64,000 bases of DNA from Bifidobacterium goeldii (GCF_003951095.1 NZ_QXGL01000006.1:1-64000); one strand, 5' to 3'. Counted from the stretch's first letter, positions 39,362-51,119 are shown. Numbers and translations are program-made. Notes: generated by a model from the sequence alone, not told the origin.

Positions 39362-41044
39362 ATGACGCAATATGATCCTACAAGGCAATCGGGGCCGATA
39401 CCGCCGGCTCCTACACCGCAGACCCAGCCAACTGGCCTGCGCTGGCCTAGTAGCACGGCACAGTTGCGCGATGCAGCGCTTAATCCTGATGACTTTTCTC
39501 CTATTAGTTCCCAGTTCACTCCAACTGGTATTGATCTTGCAGATCCGCGGTGTGCGCAAGTGCTTGCACTGAGCCGTCAAGCTGCCGATCTGTTAGACGA
39601 GCGAGCACGACTGCTCACACAATTGCAGTCACAGTCACCATTGCACGCACCGCAAACGTTCCCTGGGCCTGCTTCACCGCATGTATCCACGCCACCCGCG
39701 CCGGCAGCGGCAGCAATGGCAGTTCCTCCCGCGCGCCCACGCACGTCCGGTATTCAAATGCTGTTATTGATACTTGGCGTCGGGCTCGTAATGCTCGCCG
39801 TTGCCATGTTTGCATCCCTCGCCCAGTTCTTCTTCGGCGATGTTGGGCGAGCAGCATGTATTGCCATCGCAGGCGTTTGCGCACTAGCGATCGCATACGC
39901 TTTATCCTCGCGGTTGCGCGTCACTGCGGAAGGCATTACATGGGCTGGACTCGCCGCATTGTCTATCGACGCGTATGTTATTGGCGAAATATGCGATGCT
40001 TCTCATGATCAGTTATGGGCTGCTGTTACCGGCAGTTTATTAGCTGCGATATCGCTGATATCAGTGGGATTGTATGCGCTGATATCGCATACTACTCATG
40101 GTCACACGTTGCGCGCATGGTCCCTGTACGCAGCTGCTGTAGCACCATGGTCGATTGCCTTGTTCACTGGCGGATTGGGATTGCCGATTGTCCTTGCTAA
40201 CATGATCGCCGCCGCGTGTTTACTGGCAATTGCCGCGTGGAGTTGCCTAGCGTCAAGCCAGCAGTTTGCTATCGAACGCATTATCGCCCTGGTAGTGACG
40301 CTCGTATTGCTCACGGTGCTGTCGCTGGGAGATTTTGACGCGTCTCAGCCTGGCCGTCGGCTGGTAGCAATCGGCATGTATCTTGGCCTGCTGATCGTGA
40401 CAACTATGGTATGGATGCGCGCAGCACAACCGGTATTCCCACCACAACCGATAGCACCACCGCAACCGGCACTCATGTATCCCCCGTCTGCGCAGCCTCA
40501 ATATCGTGACCGACTCGCATGCTTGCGTTGGCTCGCGGCTATTGCAACCGGATTCATCGGCATGGCAATGGCGATGCTTGCCGAGCATAAACCAGTGCCA
40601 ATTGACCTCTTTACCGCATCATTAGGCATATCTGTTACGATCATCGGCGCACGATGGATGCAAACTCGCCCATTATTGCGTAGTTGGCCGGCTCTAGGAC
40701 CGGGATTGCTGCTAACACTAGTGCCATCGTGGCTGATCACGCTGAACGCAAACACCAATGCATTATTCGCTCCAGTACGCTCACTACTGCTGTTTGCTGT
40801 TGCACTAGCAGTATTGCTTATCGGCGTGCGATTGAGCTATCAAGCGCCAGTACTACTGGGCGCGATCCTACTAACAGCGCATACTGTAACCCAATTGTGG
40901 CCGTGGATCAGCGCAATATCCCGGTACTTTTGGTGGGTATGGCTCCTCATCGCTGGCATCGTGCTTATCATTGCTGCCGCCCGCTATGAGTCAGGATTGC
41001 GTTCGATGAAATCACTGGCTCGCCGCTTTACACAATTGCGGTAA
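39362..41044 (+). CDS. polytopic membrane protein of unknown function
   Basis: A 560-residue protein. The first 135 or so residues are cytoplasmic, Pro- and Gln-rich, with a short helical part (ALSRQAADLLDERARLLTQLQ). About 13-14 membrane helices follow from roughly residue 137, rich in Ala, Leu and Ile. The arrangement recalls large actinobacterial membrane proteins labelled SCO7613-like, but this is recall, not a search. ATG 39362 is chosen by the GAGGGGG run upstream; the open frame extends earlier into the antisense of proS. Function unknown. Confidence 0.8.
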   Translation: MTQYDPTRQSGPIPPAPTPQTQPTGLRWPSSTAQLRDAALNPDDFSPISSQFTPTGIDLADPRCAQVLALSRQAADLLDERARLLTQLQSQSPLHAPQTFPGPASPHVSTPPAPAAAAMAVPPARPRTSGIQMLLLILGVGLVMLAVAMFASLAQFFFGDVGRAACIAIAGVCALAIAYALSSRLRVTAEGITWAGLAALSIDAYVIGEICDASHDQLWAAVTGSLLAAISLISVGLYALISHTTHGHTLRAWSLYAAAVAPWSIALFTGGLGLPIVLANMIAAACLLAIAAWSCLASSQQFAIERIIALVVTLVLLTVLSLGDFDASQPGRRLVAIGMYLGLLIVTTMVWMRAAQPVFPPQPIAPPQPALMYPPSAQPQYRDRLACLRWLAAIATGFIGMAMAMLAEHKPVPIDLFTASLGISVTIIGARWMQTRPLLRSWPALGPGLLLTLVPSWLITLNANTNALFAPVRSLLLFAVALAVLLIGVRLSYQAPVLLGAILLTAHTVTQLWPWISAISRYFWWVWLLIAGIVLIIAAARYESGLRSMKSLARRFTQLR

Positions 41045-41084
41045 ATTGCCCGTCACCTACGCATAACCCATACATATAAGAAGA

Positions 41085-41119
41085 CCGCCGTACCCAAATG
41101 GCAGAAGAGGGTACGACGG
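41085..41119. terminator. bidirectional terminator between convergent genes
   Basis: CCGCCGTACCC pairs with GGGTACGACGG (one mismatch); on the minus strand TCTTCTTATAT follows. Confidence 0.75.
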
Positions 41120-41196
41120 CCACAATTAATACCAGTAATACCAGCGGCGCGGCGCGTATTGGGTGTTACCAAATCACCGAACCTGCCGCCAATGCG

Positions 41197-41658
41197 TTAC
41201 TTCAGACTGTTATTCACAGCCTTCACAGCTTTGTCCAAGCTCTTGGTGTGCTCCTGATACCAGGTCGTGTTGTCCGCGATCTTCTGGTTCTGCGCCTTGA
41301 ACTCTTCAGCAGTATCCACGTTGCATGCAGCCAGTTCAGGAACCTCAACGCTCATCTCGTCGGCGAGCGCGGAAATGGTGGAGGCATCCTTCACATCATC
41401 CTTGGTGTAGGCGCTTGCTTCGGCAGCATCCCCATTGAGCAGGTTGTTGTAGTCGTTCTGTGCAAGGCGCAGTTCTTCGGATGCGGTTGCGCACTGTGCT
41501 TTGAGGGATTCCAGATCGTCGCCGCGGGTCAGTGCCCATCCTGCTACTGCAGCGATAACGATCACGACTGCCACGACAGCAGCTACGATGATGCCTGTCT
41601 TCTTCTTATTCTTCGCCTCTGTGGCCACTGCAAGTTCTTTCTTGTCTGGTGTCGCCAA
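41197..41658 (-). CDS. small anchored helical protein with a TTG start
   Basis: A 153-residue protein. Residues 1-20 are basic (KKELAVATEAKNKKK), one helix at about 21-43 (GIIVAAVVAVVIVIAAVAGW) spans the membrane, and the rest is an acidic helical outer domain with two Cys (about 55 and 103). The start is TTG 41658: AAAGGAG lies 8 bases upstream, and no ATG or GTG is near. A longer reading frame upstream would run through this site. No family recognised. It may be exposed on the cell surface. Confidence 0.75.
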   Translation of the reverse strand: MATPDKKELAVATEAKNKKKTGIIVAAVVAVVIVIAAVAGWALTRGDDLESLKAQCATASEELRLAQNDYNNLLNGDAAEASAYTKDDVKDASTISALADEMSVEVPELAACNVDTAEEFKAQNQKIADNTTWYQEHTKSLDKAVKAVNNSLK

Positions 41659-41764
41659 TGTTGTATCTCCTTTCAAACAACATCGGCATACTCTACGCAA
41701 GCCCTGCAAAACCGTCCAGCTGCAGCAAGAACCGTAAGACAACAGTGTCCGAATGCAGAACCGT

Positions 41765-43186
41765 TTAGAACAACTCCGTTTGTTCAAACTCATCAGCACT
41801 GTGCATACCAGCTGAATGCAATGCAAGGCCGGGGCGAAAAGCGTCACTCCCCTCTTCAGCTAACCGAACTGAAGCTGCCTGTGCATCGGCGCGCAACACG
41901 CTATCAAGGCGCACGGCATCCGGTGAGACTGCAAACATGCGCTCATTCACACCAGTCAGGTACAGGCCATCCATGCCTTGCACACGCGATAATGCCACGT
42001 ACCCCATGCCTGGCGCGAAGGTACGACTCAAATCCATAACAGCCCGGTCGAGCGTCATGCCTTGCGACTTGTGGATGGTGATCGCCCATGCGCAACGCAA
42101 TGGGACTTGCCGCACACTCGCTAGCACGGTCTCACCGTCCATCATCTCCCACGAGGCTTGCTTCATCGTCACGATGCTGCCGTTGTCAAATTCTACGATC
42201 GGCCAACCGCCTTTAGATTCGGGCGCAAAACCGCGAACCTTGCCGAGCGAACCGTTGACGTACTGATGATCAGGATCGTTGCGCAATGCCATCACTGCGG
42301 CACCGCGTTTCAATACCAGCCGTTCAGGAGCGAGCATATTGCGCTTAAGCCGCTCGATAAGATTTGCTGGCCCTGCCTGCTCGGCGTGAAACTCGTGCTC
42401 TTCGCCGGGCAGGTCAGCGAGGCGCAAATCGTTGAGCCCATCAGCTTGGCGGTTTACTGGGAACAGGTGTACTGCCACTTGATCGCCAGCTGGCAATACA
42501 CCAAGCCGAGCCGCGAGTACATCATGATCTTCTTGGCTGACTGCTCCTTCGCGAATATCTGTCAGCACGGTAAGCAGCTGGCCATCATCCTGACGATGCT
42601 GCTCGGTCAGATAGCACACTACCGGATTGAGTTCATCCCATACCAGTGATTCAGTGACGAATCCTTCGGGGTTTTTACCGACACGCGCATAGCGTTCGCG
42701 CGCGGCGAGAAACTCCGGCGATGGTGCGATAAGATCACGATCGCGCCCGGAAACGCTCACTGGAGGCAGTTGGAAGAAATCACCAGAAAGTACGATCTGC
42801 AGGCCGCCGAACGGGCGCGGATCGTGGCGCACTTGGCGGCATACTTGATCAACCATGTCAAATAACCACGCGTGCAGCATGGAAATTTCATCGATAACAA
42901 GGATGTCAACAGCTTGGATTTTGCGACGGCGGCGCGTTTTAATTTGCTTGAGCAGGTTTGCGGTAAGCGCGGTTGCTACCCCTACACCACTCCAAGAGTG
43001 AATAGTTTGCCCATTAATATGCGTAGCAGCAATACCAGTAGACGCAGTAACTGCCACGGATGCGCCTGCTTGGCGCGCTTTAGCAACGAACTCGTTAAGC
43101 ACGTACGTTTTGCCTGCGCCGGGAGCGCCCGTGAGGAACACGTTGGCGCCCGCGTTCAGGATTGCTAAAGCTTCGCGTTGCTGCAT
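41765..43186 (-). CDS. PIF1/RecD2-like DNA helicase
   Basis: A 473-residue superfamily 1B helicase. Walker A GAPGAGKT is at 20-27, TASTGIAATHINGQTIHSWSG is the PIF1 motif Ia region, Walker B reads LVIDEISML, FFQLPPVS is motif III, and AITIHKSQGMTLDRA with YVALSRVQGMDGLYL are motifs V-VI. It probably unwinds DNA 5' to 3'. It follows the HAD gene by 17 bases and is likely co-transcribed. The last 40 or so residues carry no recognised domain. Confidence 0.92.
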   Translation of the reverse strand: MQQREALAILNAGANVFLTGAPGAGKTYVLNEFVAKARQAGASVAVTASTGIAATHINGQTIHSWSGVGVATALTANLLKQIKTRRRRKIQAVDILVIDEISMLHAWLFDMVDQVCRQVRHDPRPFGGLQIVLSGDFFQLPPVSVSGRDRDLIAPSPEFLAARERYARVGKNPEGFVTESLVWDELNPVVCYLTEQHRQDDGQLLTVLTDIREGAVSQEDHDVLAARLGVLPAGDQVAVHLFPVNRQADGLNDLRLADLPGEEHEFHAEQAGPANLIERLKRNMLAPERLVLKRGAAVMALRNDPDHQYVNGSLGKVRGFAPESKGGWPIVEFDNGSIVTMKQASWEMMDGETVLASVRQVPLRCAWAITIHKSQGMTLDRAVMDLSRTFAPGMGYVALSRVQGMDGLYLTGVNERMFAVSPDAVRLDSVLRADAQAASVRLAEEGSDAFRPGLALHSAGMHSADEFEQTELF

Positions 43187-43203
43187 ATCTCAGGCCGCCT
43201 GCG

Positions 43204-44070
43204 TTACTCGCCGATCAGCCTGCGTACAACAGTAAGCACGCCGCCTTCCGTGTTGGCAGGAGCGATGAAATGCGCGGCTGCTTTGAGATCAGGATGCGCG
43301 TTACCCATCGCGAATGAGTAATCGCCAGCGGCAAGCATTTCAAGATCGTTGAGATAGTCGCCAAATACCGCGGTTTGTGCCGCACTTACTCCCAAGTGAC
43401 GCTGCAGGGCTTCTACACCTTGGCGCTTATCGGTGGTCAAGTTCATAATGTCAACCCAATGCGCGCCAGAAACCACTACCTGATGATCGCGTGCGATCTC
43501 GCCGAGCATGTCTGCTGCCATCGCTTCAGCATCAGCGAAATCGAAGATTGCGAGCTTCAGCATTGTTTCTTCGCCTGATTCAACCGCGCTCAACACGCTA
43601 TGCAAGTCAGGAACGATTTCCAACGCCTTGTAGTATTTGCGGCATTCATCCACAAACGGCTTGTCTGTACGCTGCACATACGCAGTGTTCAGACCGCACA
43701 ATACCAGTCCAATGTCATGCTTGTGCTCAGCAACCGCACGATCGACCATGTCGATAACGGTGCGCGATACTTCTACGCCAACGCCGTGTACTTCGATGAT
43801 CTTGCCATCAGCAACGACAACATTACCGTTTTCTGCCACGTAGGACAGTTCACCATCAACACGCCCCTCGAACATTGAGCGCAAGGTAGCGAGCTGGCGG
43901 CCGGACGCTGGCACGAACTCAATGCCGAGGGTTTTCAGGCGCGCAAGCAGCGGCCAAAAATCCTGCGGAATCTCACTGTGAGCGTCAAGCAGCGTGCCGT
44001 CCATATCAGCTACAACAAGGCGAATATCGTTGAGGCCGGGCTTGATCTCGGTCCAATCGGCTGCGGTCAT
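43204..44070 (-). CDS. HAD-superfamily Cof-type phosphatase
   Basis: A 288-residue hydrolase. The nucleophile motif DMDGT is at 22-26 (D22 and D24). The C2-type cap includes PASGRQLATLRSM, and motif IV is VFGDYLNDLEML. Family members remove phosphate from sugar phosphates, FMN or pyridoxal phosphate; which applies here is unknown. It lies between orn (45-base gap) and the PIF1-like helicase in a probable operon. Confidence 0.92.
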   Translation of the reverse strand: MTAADWTEIKPGLNDIRLVVADMDGTLLDAHSEIPQDFWPLLARLKTLGIEFVPASGRQLATLRSMFEGRVDGELSYVAENGNVVVADGKIIEVHGVGVEVSRTVIDMVDRAVAEHKHDIGLVLCGLNTAYVQRTDKPFVDECRKYYKALEIVPDLHSVLSAVESGEETMLKLAIFDFADAEAMAADMLGEIARDHQVVVSGAHWVDIMNLTTDKRQGVEALQRHLGVSAAQTAVFGDYLNDLEMLAAGDYSFAMGNAHPDLKAAAHFIAPANTEGGVLTVVRRLIGE

Positions 44071-44115
44071 GCTAGGTCCTTTGCGGTTGAAGGTACTTAC
44101 AGTTCCGTACGTGAC

Positions 44116-44766
44116 TTACTTGTTGAGAATGCTAGTCGCGACCACGTCGGCGGCAATGCGCTTAGCAGTATCCGCGTCCGGACCGGGCGCAGGTGCCATA
44201 AACGCTTCGCGATAGTAACGCAGTTCATCCAACGATTCGATAATGTCTGCGAGCGCACGGTGGCCGCCGTTCTTTGGCGGACGGTTCTCGTAGACTGCCG
44301 GGTACCAGCGGCGAGCAAGCTCTTTGAGCGTGCTCACATCGATACTGCGATAGTGCAGGTGGCTCATCAGATTCGGCATGTAATGGTCGAGGAACTTTTT
44401 ATCCGAACCGATTGTGTTGCCGGCGAGCAGCGGGCGTACGCCGTCTGGAGTGAAGCGTGCCACGTATTCAGTGACCTTGGCTTCCGCGTCCGCGAGGGAA
44501 AGGCCATGTTCCCATTCATTGATCAGGCCGGAGCGAGTGTGCATTTGACGCACAAAATCATTCATGTGAGCCACCGCTGCATCGGAAGGCTTGATCACAT
44601 AGTCAACGCCCTCGTCCAGCACGTTGAGATCAAAGTCAGTCGGCACAACAGAGACTTCTACGAGCTCGTCGCCGCCGAAAATATCGAGACCTGTCATCTC
44701 GCAATCGATCCAAATCAGGCGCGAATCCTTGGCGCTATACGTTTCTGCATCATGACTGTCGACCAT
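44116..44766 (-). CDS. orn: oligoribonuclease
   Basis: A 216-residue DEDDh 3'-5' exoribonuclease that degrades di- to pentanucleotides at the end of RNA decay, including the pGpG from c-di-GMP breakdown. The first metal motif [10 protein letters not shown] gives D21 and E23, and HRALADI supplies the catalytic His and the last Asp. I choose ATG 44766 ([11 protein letters not shown]) with AAGGCGG 6 bases upstream. The C-terminus is about 25 residues longer than in E. coli and Ala/Asp-rich. Confidence 0.95.
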   Translation of the reverse strand: MVDSHDAETYSAKDSRLIWIDCEMTGLDIFGGDELVEVSVVPTDFDLNVLDEGVDYVIKPSDAAVAHMNDFVRQMHTRSGLINEWEHGLSLADAEAKVTEYVARFTPDGVRPLLAGNTIGSDKKFLDHYMPNLMSHLHYRSIDVSTLKELARRWYPAVYENRPPKNGGHRALADIIESLDELRYYREAFMAPAPGPDADTAKRIAADVVATSILNK

Positions 44767-44842
44767 GTCTGCCGCCTTTCTGTGAGCGATCATCAGCGCG
44801 CGCGATGTGCGCCGAACATTTGAGGATACCGCAGGGCGGCGA

Positions 44843-45886
44843 TTAGTTCATGCTGGGCGCGGGGCCTGTGGTTCCACGCATCACCATTGTGGTAGGCATG
44901 TCAACATATGGTTCGTCGAGTTCTTCCCCGTTCATAAGTGCGAGCGCCATGCGCGCGGCTTCGCGGCCAGTTTGTACCGGGTTCTGGTGGATGGTGGTCA
45001 AGTCGATGGCGGCTGCAGTCGTGTCATCATCGAAGCCGATGACTGACACGTCTTGTGGTACTTGCCAACCGATACGGCGCAATTCTTTAATCAGTGGTAC
45101 AGCAGTTGAGTCAGGTGATACGCAAATGCCGGTCGGGCGAATAGGCGCGCTGAGTAGTTGCGCGGCAATACCGGAGTAGGCGTCTTGTATAGAGCGCGTA
45201 TCTATCGAACGCAGTGATGGGATCATCACAATGCGTTCATCATCGTAACCGCACGCTTTGGTCGCATCAAGGAATCCTTTCATGCGCATTACGTCAGAAC
45301 AGGTGAACGGCGAGGGGTTTACTGGCTGCGCCACGTAAGCGAGGCATTCATGGCCGAGCGAATGCAGCAGGCGTACAGCATCAGCCATCGCAGCATGATC
45401 GTCGATGCGTGCCACGGCATCATATCCGTGGTCACTCGGCGTGTTAATACCGACTACTGGCAGTGTGAAATCAGTGAGTACGGATCGTTGTGCATCATCA
45501 AGATCAAATGAGCATACGAACACGGCATCAACATTGCGATTGCCAGGCAGATTACTGAAGAAGCGCTCGAGCGATGGCTCGTCAAGCATGACATATGGGA
45601 TAACGTCATACCCTTTGCCAGAGAGCACCTCGTAAATACCTTCAAAAACATTCGCATTGAACCAACTATTGATCTCGTTGGGGAGCAGTACTGCGACGCG
45701 CATGGTTTTGCCGCTCGCCAGCGAGGAAGCACTTTTTGAAAAGGAAAAATGTAGCCGTTCTGCTTGTTCGCGAATGCGTTCGCGTGTTTCCGGATTGACT
45801 TTGTCGAGCCCGCGTAGGGCCCGTGATACCGTGGAAACGGATACGCCAGCGGCCTGCGCCACATCAGCAATGGTCGTTCGTGCCAT
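44843..45886 (-). CDS. LacI-family regulator of the alpha-glucoside locus
   Basis: A 347-residue repressor. Helix-turn-helix [20 protein letters not shown], hinge ending [10 protein letters not shown], then an effector domain ([20 protein letters not shown]). ATG 45886 is chosen by AAGGAGG 6 bases upstream; 30 further in-frame codons precede it. It is divergent from the GH13 alpha-glucosidase, with matching operator-like sites over both promoters (46039-46264), so it likely represses that operon and itself. Confidence 0.93.
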   Translation of the reverse strand: MARTTIADVAQAAGVSVSTVSRALRGLDKVNPETRERIREQAERLHFSFSKSASSLASGKTMRVAVLLPNEINSWFNANVFEGIYEVLSGKGYDVIPYVMLDEPSLERFFSNLPGNRNVDAVFVCSFDLDDAQRSVLTDFTLPVVGINTPSDHGYDAVARIDDHAAMADAVRLLHSLGHECLAYVAQPVNPSPFTCSDVMRMKGFLDATKACGYDDERIVMIPSLRSIDTRSIQDAYSGIAAQLLSAPIRPTGICVSPDSTAVPLIKELRRIGWQVPQDVSVIGFDDDTTAAAIDLTTIHQNPVQTGREAARMALALMNGEELDEPYVDMPTTMVMRGTTGPAPSMN

Positions 45887-46038
45887 GTTTGCCTCCTTGC
45901 CACTGGTCGAATACCAGCCCCGTTGTGTTATGCGGAGTGGTTTCGATGCTGCGCCGAATTCGACGCATTGAGTCACACTGTTCGCACTGTTCGCGCTCTG
46001 TATGCATCACCATTGCTGCAATACTGGAGCAAAAGAAT

Positions 46039-46264
46039 ACAAGCGCTTGCACTACTGAAAATTATACTAAAACGCCCGTTTTCAGCAAATCAGATACGAC
46101 ACGCCGTTTTGCTTGCATTGACTTATGCAAGCGCTATTATTCATATCAATACCGCAACCTCGTCGGCAACGACGCACCGAGCAATATCAACCGATATAAA
46201 TACAGCAATTGCAAGGAACCTACACGGTTCTTCGACGTTGCCAACCGCCATGCAAACGGTTGCA
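46039..46264. promoter_or_regulatory. divergent promoters with three LacI-type operator candidates
   Basis: The 10-mer TGCAAGCGCT occurs on the minus strand at 46051-46042, within the perfect palindrome CAAGCGCTTG (46040-46049), and on the plus strand at 46126-46135. A third site, TGCAA-ACGG-TTGCA, is at 46251-46264 just before the GH13 ribosome site. The repressor gene has TTTGCT (46089-46084) and TATAAT (46066-46061), 17-bp spacer, with the first operator at about +5 to +15. The GH13 gene has TTGCAT (46113-46118) and TATTAT (46135-46140), with operator 2 in the spacer. The rest of the 400-bp gap (45887-46288) holds no gene. Confidence 0.75.
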
Positions 46265-46288
46265 TAGCGATTCCAAAGGAGGAACGAC

Positions 46289-48043
46289 ATGACCGAACTC
46301 ACCGACGCTGCCCTGTGGTGGAAGCAGGCTGTCGTCTACCAGGTCTATCCGCGCAGTTTTAAAGACACTCGAGGCGAAGGCCTCGGCCAGATTGCCGGCG
46401 TAACCGAGAAGATCGACTATCTTGCCGATCTTGGTGTTGATGCCATTTGGCTGAGCCCCTTCTACCCCTCACAACTTGCCGACGGCGGCTACGACGTTGA
46501 TGACTACCGCAATGTTGACCCCAAGCTCGGCACGATGGACGACTTCGACGAACTCGCGAAAGCCGCTCACGCTCACAACATCAAGGTGGTCGTTGACATC
46601 GTTCCCAACCACAGCTCTAATCTGCACCCCTGGTTCCAGGCAGCGCTCAACGCAGCACCTGGCTCCCCCGAACGCGACCGCTATATCTTCCGCGATGGCA
46701 AGGGCCCGAATGGCGACCAACCGCCAACGAATTGGGAGAATCATTTTGGCGGCCCAGCTTGGACGCGCGTGCCCGATGGCCAGTGGTACCTGCACATGTT
46801 CACCAAGGAACAGCCCGACTGGAATTGGGATAATCGCGAGGTGCGCGATGACTTCCTGACCACGCTGCGCTTCTGGCTTGACCACGGCGCTGATGGCTTC
46901 CGCGTGGACGTGGCACACGGCCTGGCCAAGGATCTTGACCGCGATGACCTGGACAATTACGTAGTGTGGTGCACCTCCGACCAGCCTGATGACGGTTCCC
47001 ACCCGGTGATCGACCGTGATGAAGTGCACGAGATCTACCACGAGTGGCGCAAGGTGTTCAACGAGTATGATCCGCCGGCATTCGCCGTGGCTGAAGCATG
47101 GGTGCAGCCTAACCGCCAGTACCTGTATGCCAGCCCTGACGACTTGGGCCAGATCTTCAACTTCGAGTTCGCCAAGAAGGACTGGATTCGCGACAACATG
47201 CACAAGGCCATCGAGGAGGGCATCGAAAGCGCTGAGCGTTCCGGCTCTTCGGCGACGTGGGTGATGAGCAACCATGATGTGGTGCGCCACGCCACCCGTT
47301 ATGGCTTGCCGCAAACGCCAACCAGCGAATACCATCAGCTTGCTAAGGATTGGGTGCTGCGCGATGGCACCACGTATTTCCTTGACAAGGCGCTTGGCAC
47401 CAAGCGTGCTCGTGCAGCAATCATGATGGAAATGGCACTCCCCGGTTCCGCATACGTGTACCAGGGTGAAGAGCTTGGCTTGTTTGAAGTTGCTGATATT
47501 CCGTGGGATCGTGTTGAAGATCCGTCCGGCCACCGCACTTCGCAAGCAGCCAGCACCAAGGGTCGTGACGGTTGCCGCGTGCCGCTGCCGTGGACTGCTG
47601 CCGATGCGCCAACGCTCGATAATCCAGACGATGAGTTTGGCCATGGTGGCTCCTTCGGCTTCTCCCCCGCTGACGCCACAGCCGAGCCACATCTGCCGCA
47701 GCCTAAGTGGTACAAGGACTTCGCGGTTGACGTGGAGGATAAGGATCCTGACTCGATGCTCAACTTGTACCGCAAGGTATTGAAGCTGCGTCACGAGCTG
47801 CAGACCAATGATCTGAGTCTCGAATGGCTACCTGAGGATCGTTCCAGCGGCAAGCCAGACGGCGCGCAGGGCTTTACTGGCGGCACGATTGCCTATAAGC
47901 GTGCCAACGGTTGGGCGTCGATTACTAACTTCGGTGCCGATCCTGTTGCGCTGCCTGCAGGTGAAGTGCTGCTCACCTCCGGCCCGCTTACCGATGATGG
48001 TAAGCTCCCGCAGGATACTTCCGCCTGGCTCAAACTCGCCTGA
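46289..48043 (+). CDS. alpha-glucosidase, GH13
   Basis: A 584-residue retaining glycosidase acting in the cytoplasm on short alpha-glucosides such as maltose, isomaltose or sucrose-like sugars. The catalytic residues are nucleophile D207 (GFRVDVAHG), acid/base E269 (AVAEAWV) and D330 (VMSNHD). DIVPNHSS and a N-terminal WWKQAVVYQVYPRSF are typical. Bifidobacterial AglA/AglB proteins of GH13_30/31 read alike; exact linkage preference is not decided here. AAAGGAGG precedes the ATG. Followed by a hairpin and an MFS sugar carrier gene. Confidence 0.95.
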   Translation: MTELTDAALWWKQAVVYQVYPRSFKDTRGEGLGQIAGVTEKIDYLADLGVDAIWLSPFYPSQLADGGYDVDDYRNVDPKLGTMDDFDELAKAAHAHNIKVVVDIVPNHSSNLHPWFQAALNAAPGSPERDRYIFRDGKGPNGDQPPTNWENHFGGPAWTRVPDGQWYLHMFTKEQPDWNWDNREVRDDFLTTLRFWLDHGADGFRVDVAHGLAKDLDRDDLDNYVVWCTSDQPDDGSHPVIDRDEVHEIYHEWRKVFNEYDPPAFAVAEAWVQPNRQYLYASPDDLGQIFNFEFAKKDWIRDNMHKAIEEGIESAERSGSSATWVMSNHDVVRHATRYGLPQTPTSEYHQLAKDWVLRDGTTYFLDKALGTKRARAAIMMEMALPGSAYVYQGEELGLFEVADIPWDRVEDPSGHRTSQAASTKGRDGCRVPLPWTAADAPTLDNPDDEFGHGGSFGFSPADATAEPHLPQPKWYKDFAVDVEDKDPDSMLNLYRKVLKLRHELQTNDLSLEWLPEDRSSGKPDGAQGFTGGTIAYKRANGWASITNFGADPVALPAGEVLLTSGPLTDDGKLPQDTSAWLKLA

Positions 48044-48051
48044 CCCGCGCT

Positions 48052-48098
48052 TCCTGCTGGTGCAGTGAATTCCTTGTTCCCGCACCGCACCAGCAGGA
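48052..48098 (+). other. intercistronic stem-loop
   Basis: TCCTGCTGGTGC pairs perfectly with GCACCAGCAGGA around a 23-base loop, 9 bases after the GH13 stop; TTACTTACC follows. Partial terminator or message-protecting stem before the carrier gene. Confidence 0.65.
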
Positions 48099-48157
48099 TT
48101 ACTTACCGCATTCCAGTTTTCCGCATTTGTCAACTCAATGAAGAGAAAGAAAGAACA

Positions 48158-49425
48158 ATGACAACTGCAAGTGTGGCTCCAACGCCAACAAATAGCAAAG
48201 CTGACAAGTGGCGCTATGTCGCCGGTTTCATGGCGTTCGCCGTGCTCAACGGCGTCGCCTTCTTCGGCACGATGTCCGTGCTTGTCCCTCAACGACTGCG
48301 CGCCGACTTGGGCATGAGCGCTGTCGACTCGACCGCCGCACTCGGCGTAATCAACTCCGCCGGCTCCATTGCCTCGATTTTCATCGCGCTGTTCGTAGGC
48401 GCACTCTCTGATCGCACCGCCAGCCGCTGGGGCAAGCGCACCCCGTGGATCTTCTCAGGCGCGTTCATCTACGGCCTATGCTTCTGGGCTTTGAGCCGCC
48501 CGTCTAACGCACTGCTCATCGGCGTCTTCTACGTCATCGCCCTCGTAGGCCTCAACATGGTGCAGGCACCGATTTACGCGCTCATCTCCGACCGCGTCGA
48601 AGAATCTAATCGTGCAACCGTGTCCGCGGCCATCGGTGGCGGCGCGTAATCGGTCAGGGTATCGGTACGCTCATCGGCTCCCGTTTTATGGAGAACGTTG
48701 AAGTTGGCTTCGTATGCACCGGTCTGTGCGCTCTGCTCGGTGGCCTGCTCGCAGTCATCCTCACTCCGAAGGAGCCGTCCTCCAAGAACATGCCGAAGGA
48801 CACCGGCAAGCCGATGTGGAAGGTCGTTGCCGAATCCCTCACCCCGCCGCTCAAGGATTGCGGTGACTTCTATCGCGCATTCATCTGCCGCACTTGCTTG
48901 ATCGTCGCCTACCAGATGATCTTCAGCTACCAGCTGTACATCCTGACCGATCACATCGGCGACTCCGACAAGCAGGCCGCCAACGCGATGGCTGTTATCT
49001 CCGTGCTCACAATGGTCGCCTCGATGGTTGCCTCGCTCATTTCCGGCCCGATTGCCGATGCGCTTGGTCGCCGCAAGGCGCCGATCGCAGTCGCCTGCGC
49101 TGTGTTCGCTATCGGTTTGGCAATGCCATGGGTCTTCCCGAATGATATGGGCATGTTCCTCTTCGGCGGTATCGCCTCCTTCGGCTACGGCATGTACCTG
49201 TCGGTCGATCAGGCACTGAACGTCGACGTACTGCCGAACAAGGAGACTGCCGGCAAGGATCTCGGCTTCATGAACATCGCCACCTGCGCCGGCCAGGCGA
49301 TTGGTGTGGCAATCACCTCCGGTATTGTTGCTGCCACGCACTCCTACAACATCGTGTTCCCGACCGCTATCGCGATGGCCGCTATCGCTGCTATCGCAGT
49401 GATGGGTATTAAGCGCGTCAAGTAA
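48158..49425 (+). pseudogene. MFS sugar transporter interrupted by a one-base frameshift
   Basis: Two frames together encode one 12-helix transporter of about 422 residues. The first (48158-48649, 163 residues) stops at TAA just after AAIGGGA. The second frame resumes without a gap as VIGQGIGTLIGSRFMENVEVGF. Restoring one G near 48646 would read GGGAVIGQGIG. The N-terminal half has the MFS loop DRTASRWGKRTPWI, the C-terminal half DALGRRKAPI. It lies behind the alpha-glucosidase, so its substrate is probably an alpha-glucoside. Sequencing error, true inactivation and recoding all remain possible; there is no homopolymer. Confidence 0.88.
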
Positions 49426-49463
49426 CCGCTAGATCAGCTACCCCAACTAACCCCCTACCAACG

Positions 49464-49504
49464 AATGAAGGGCCTCTCCGTGATGTACGGAGAGGCCCTT
49501 CATT
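49464..49504. terminator. bidirectional terminator between MFS gene and guaB
   Basis: AATGAAGGGCCTCTCCGT pairs perfectly over 18 bases with its complement around the loop GATGT. It serves the convergent genes on both sides. Confidence 0.9.
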
Positions 49505-49556
49505 ATGCCGTTTCAATGGCAATCAAGAACCGACCAGCAAGATCGGTTCAGTGACA

Positions 49557-51119
<1,563 letters not shown>

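Noticed and set aside
46469..47794. 441-residue open frame antisense to the GH13 gene
   Set aside because: The GH13 catalytic motifs are all intact on the other strand; the antisense frame has no family features.
48640..48690. Programmed -1 frameshifting in the MFS gene
   Set aside because: No slippery heptamer or following pseudoknot is evident at the junction, so a deletion or sequencing error is simpler.
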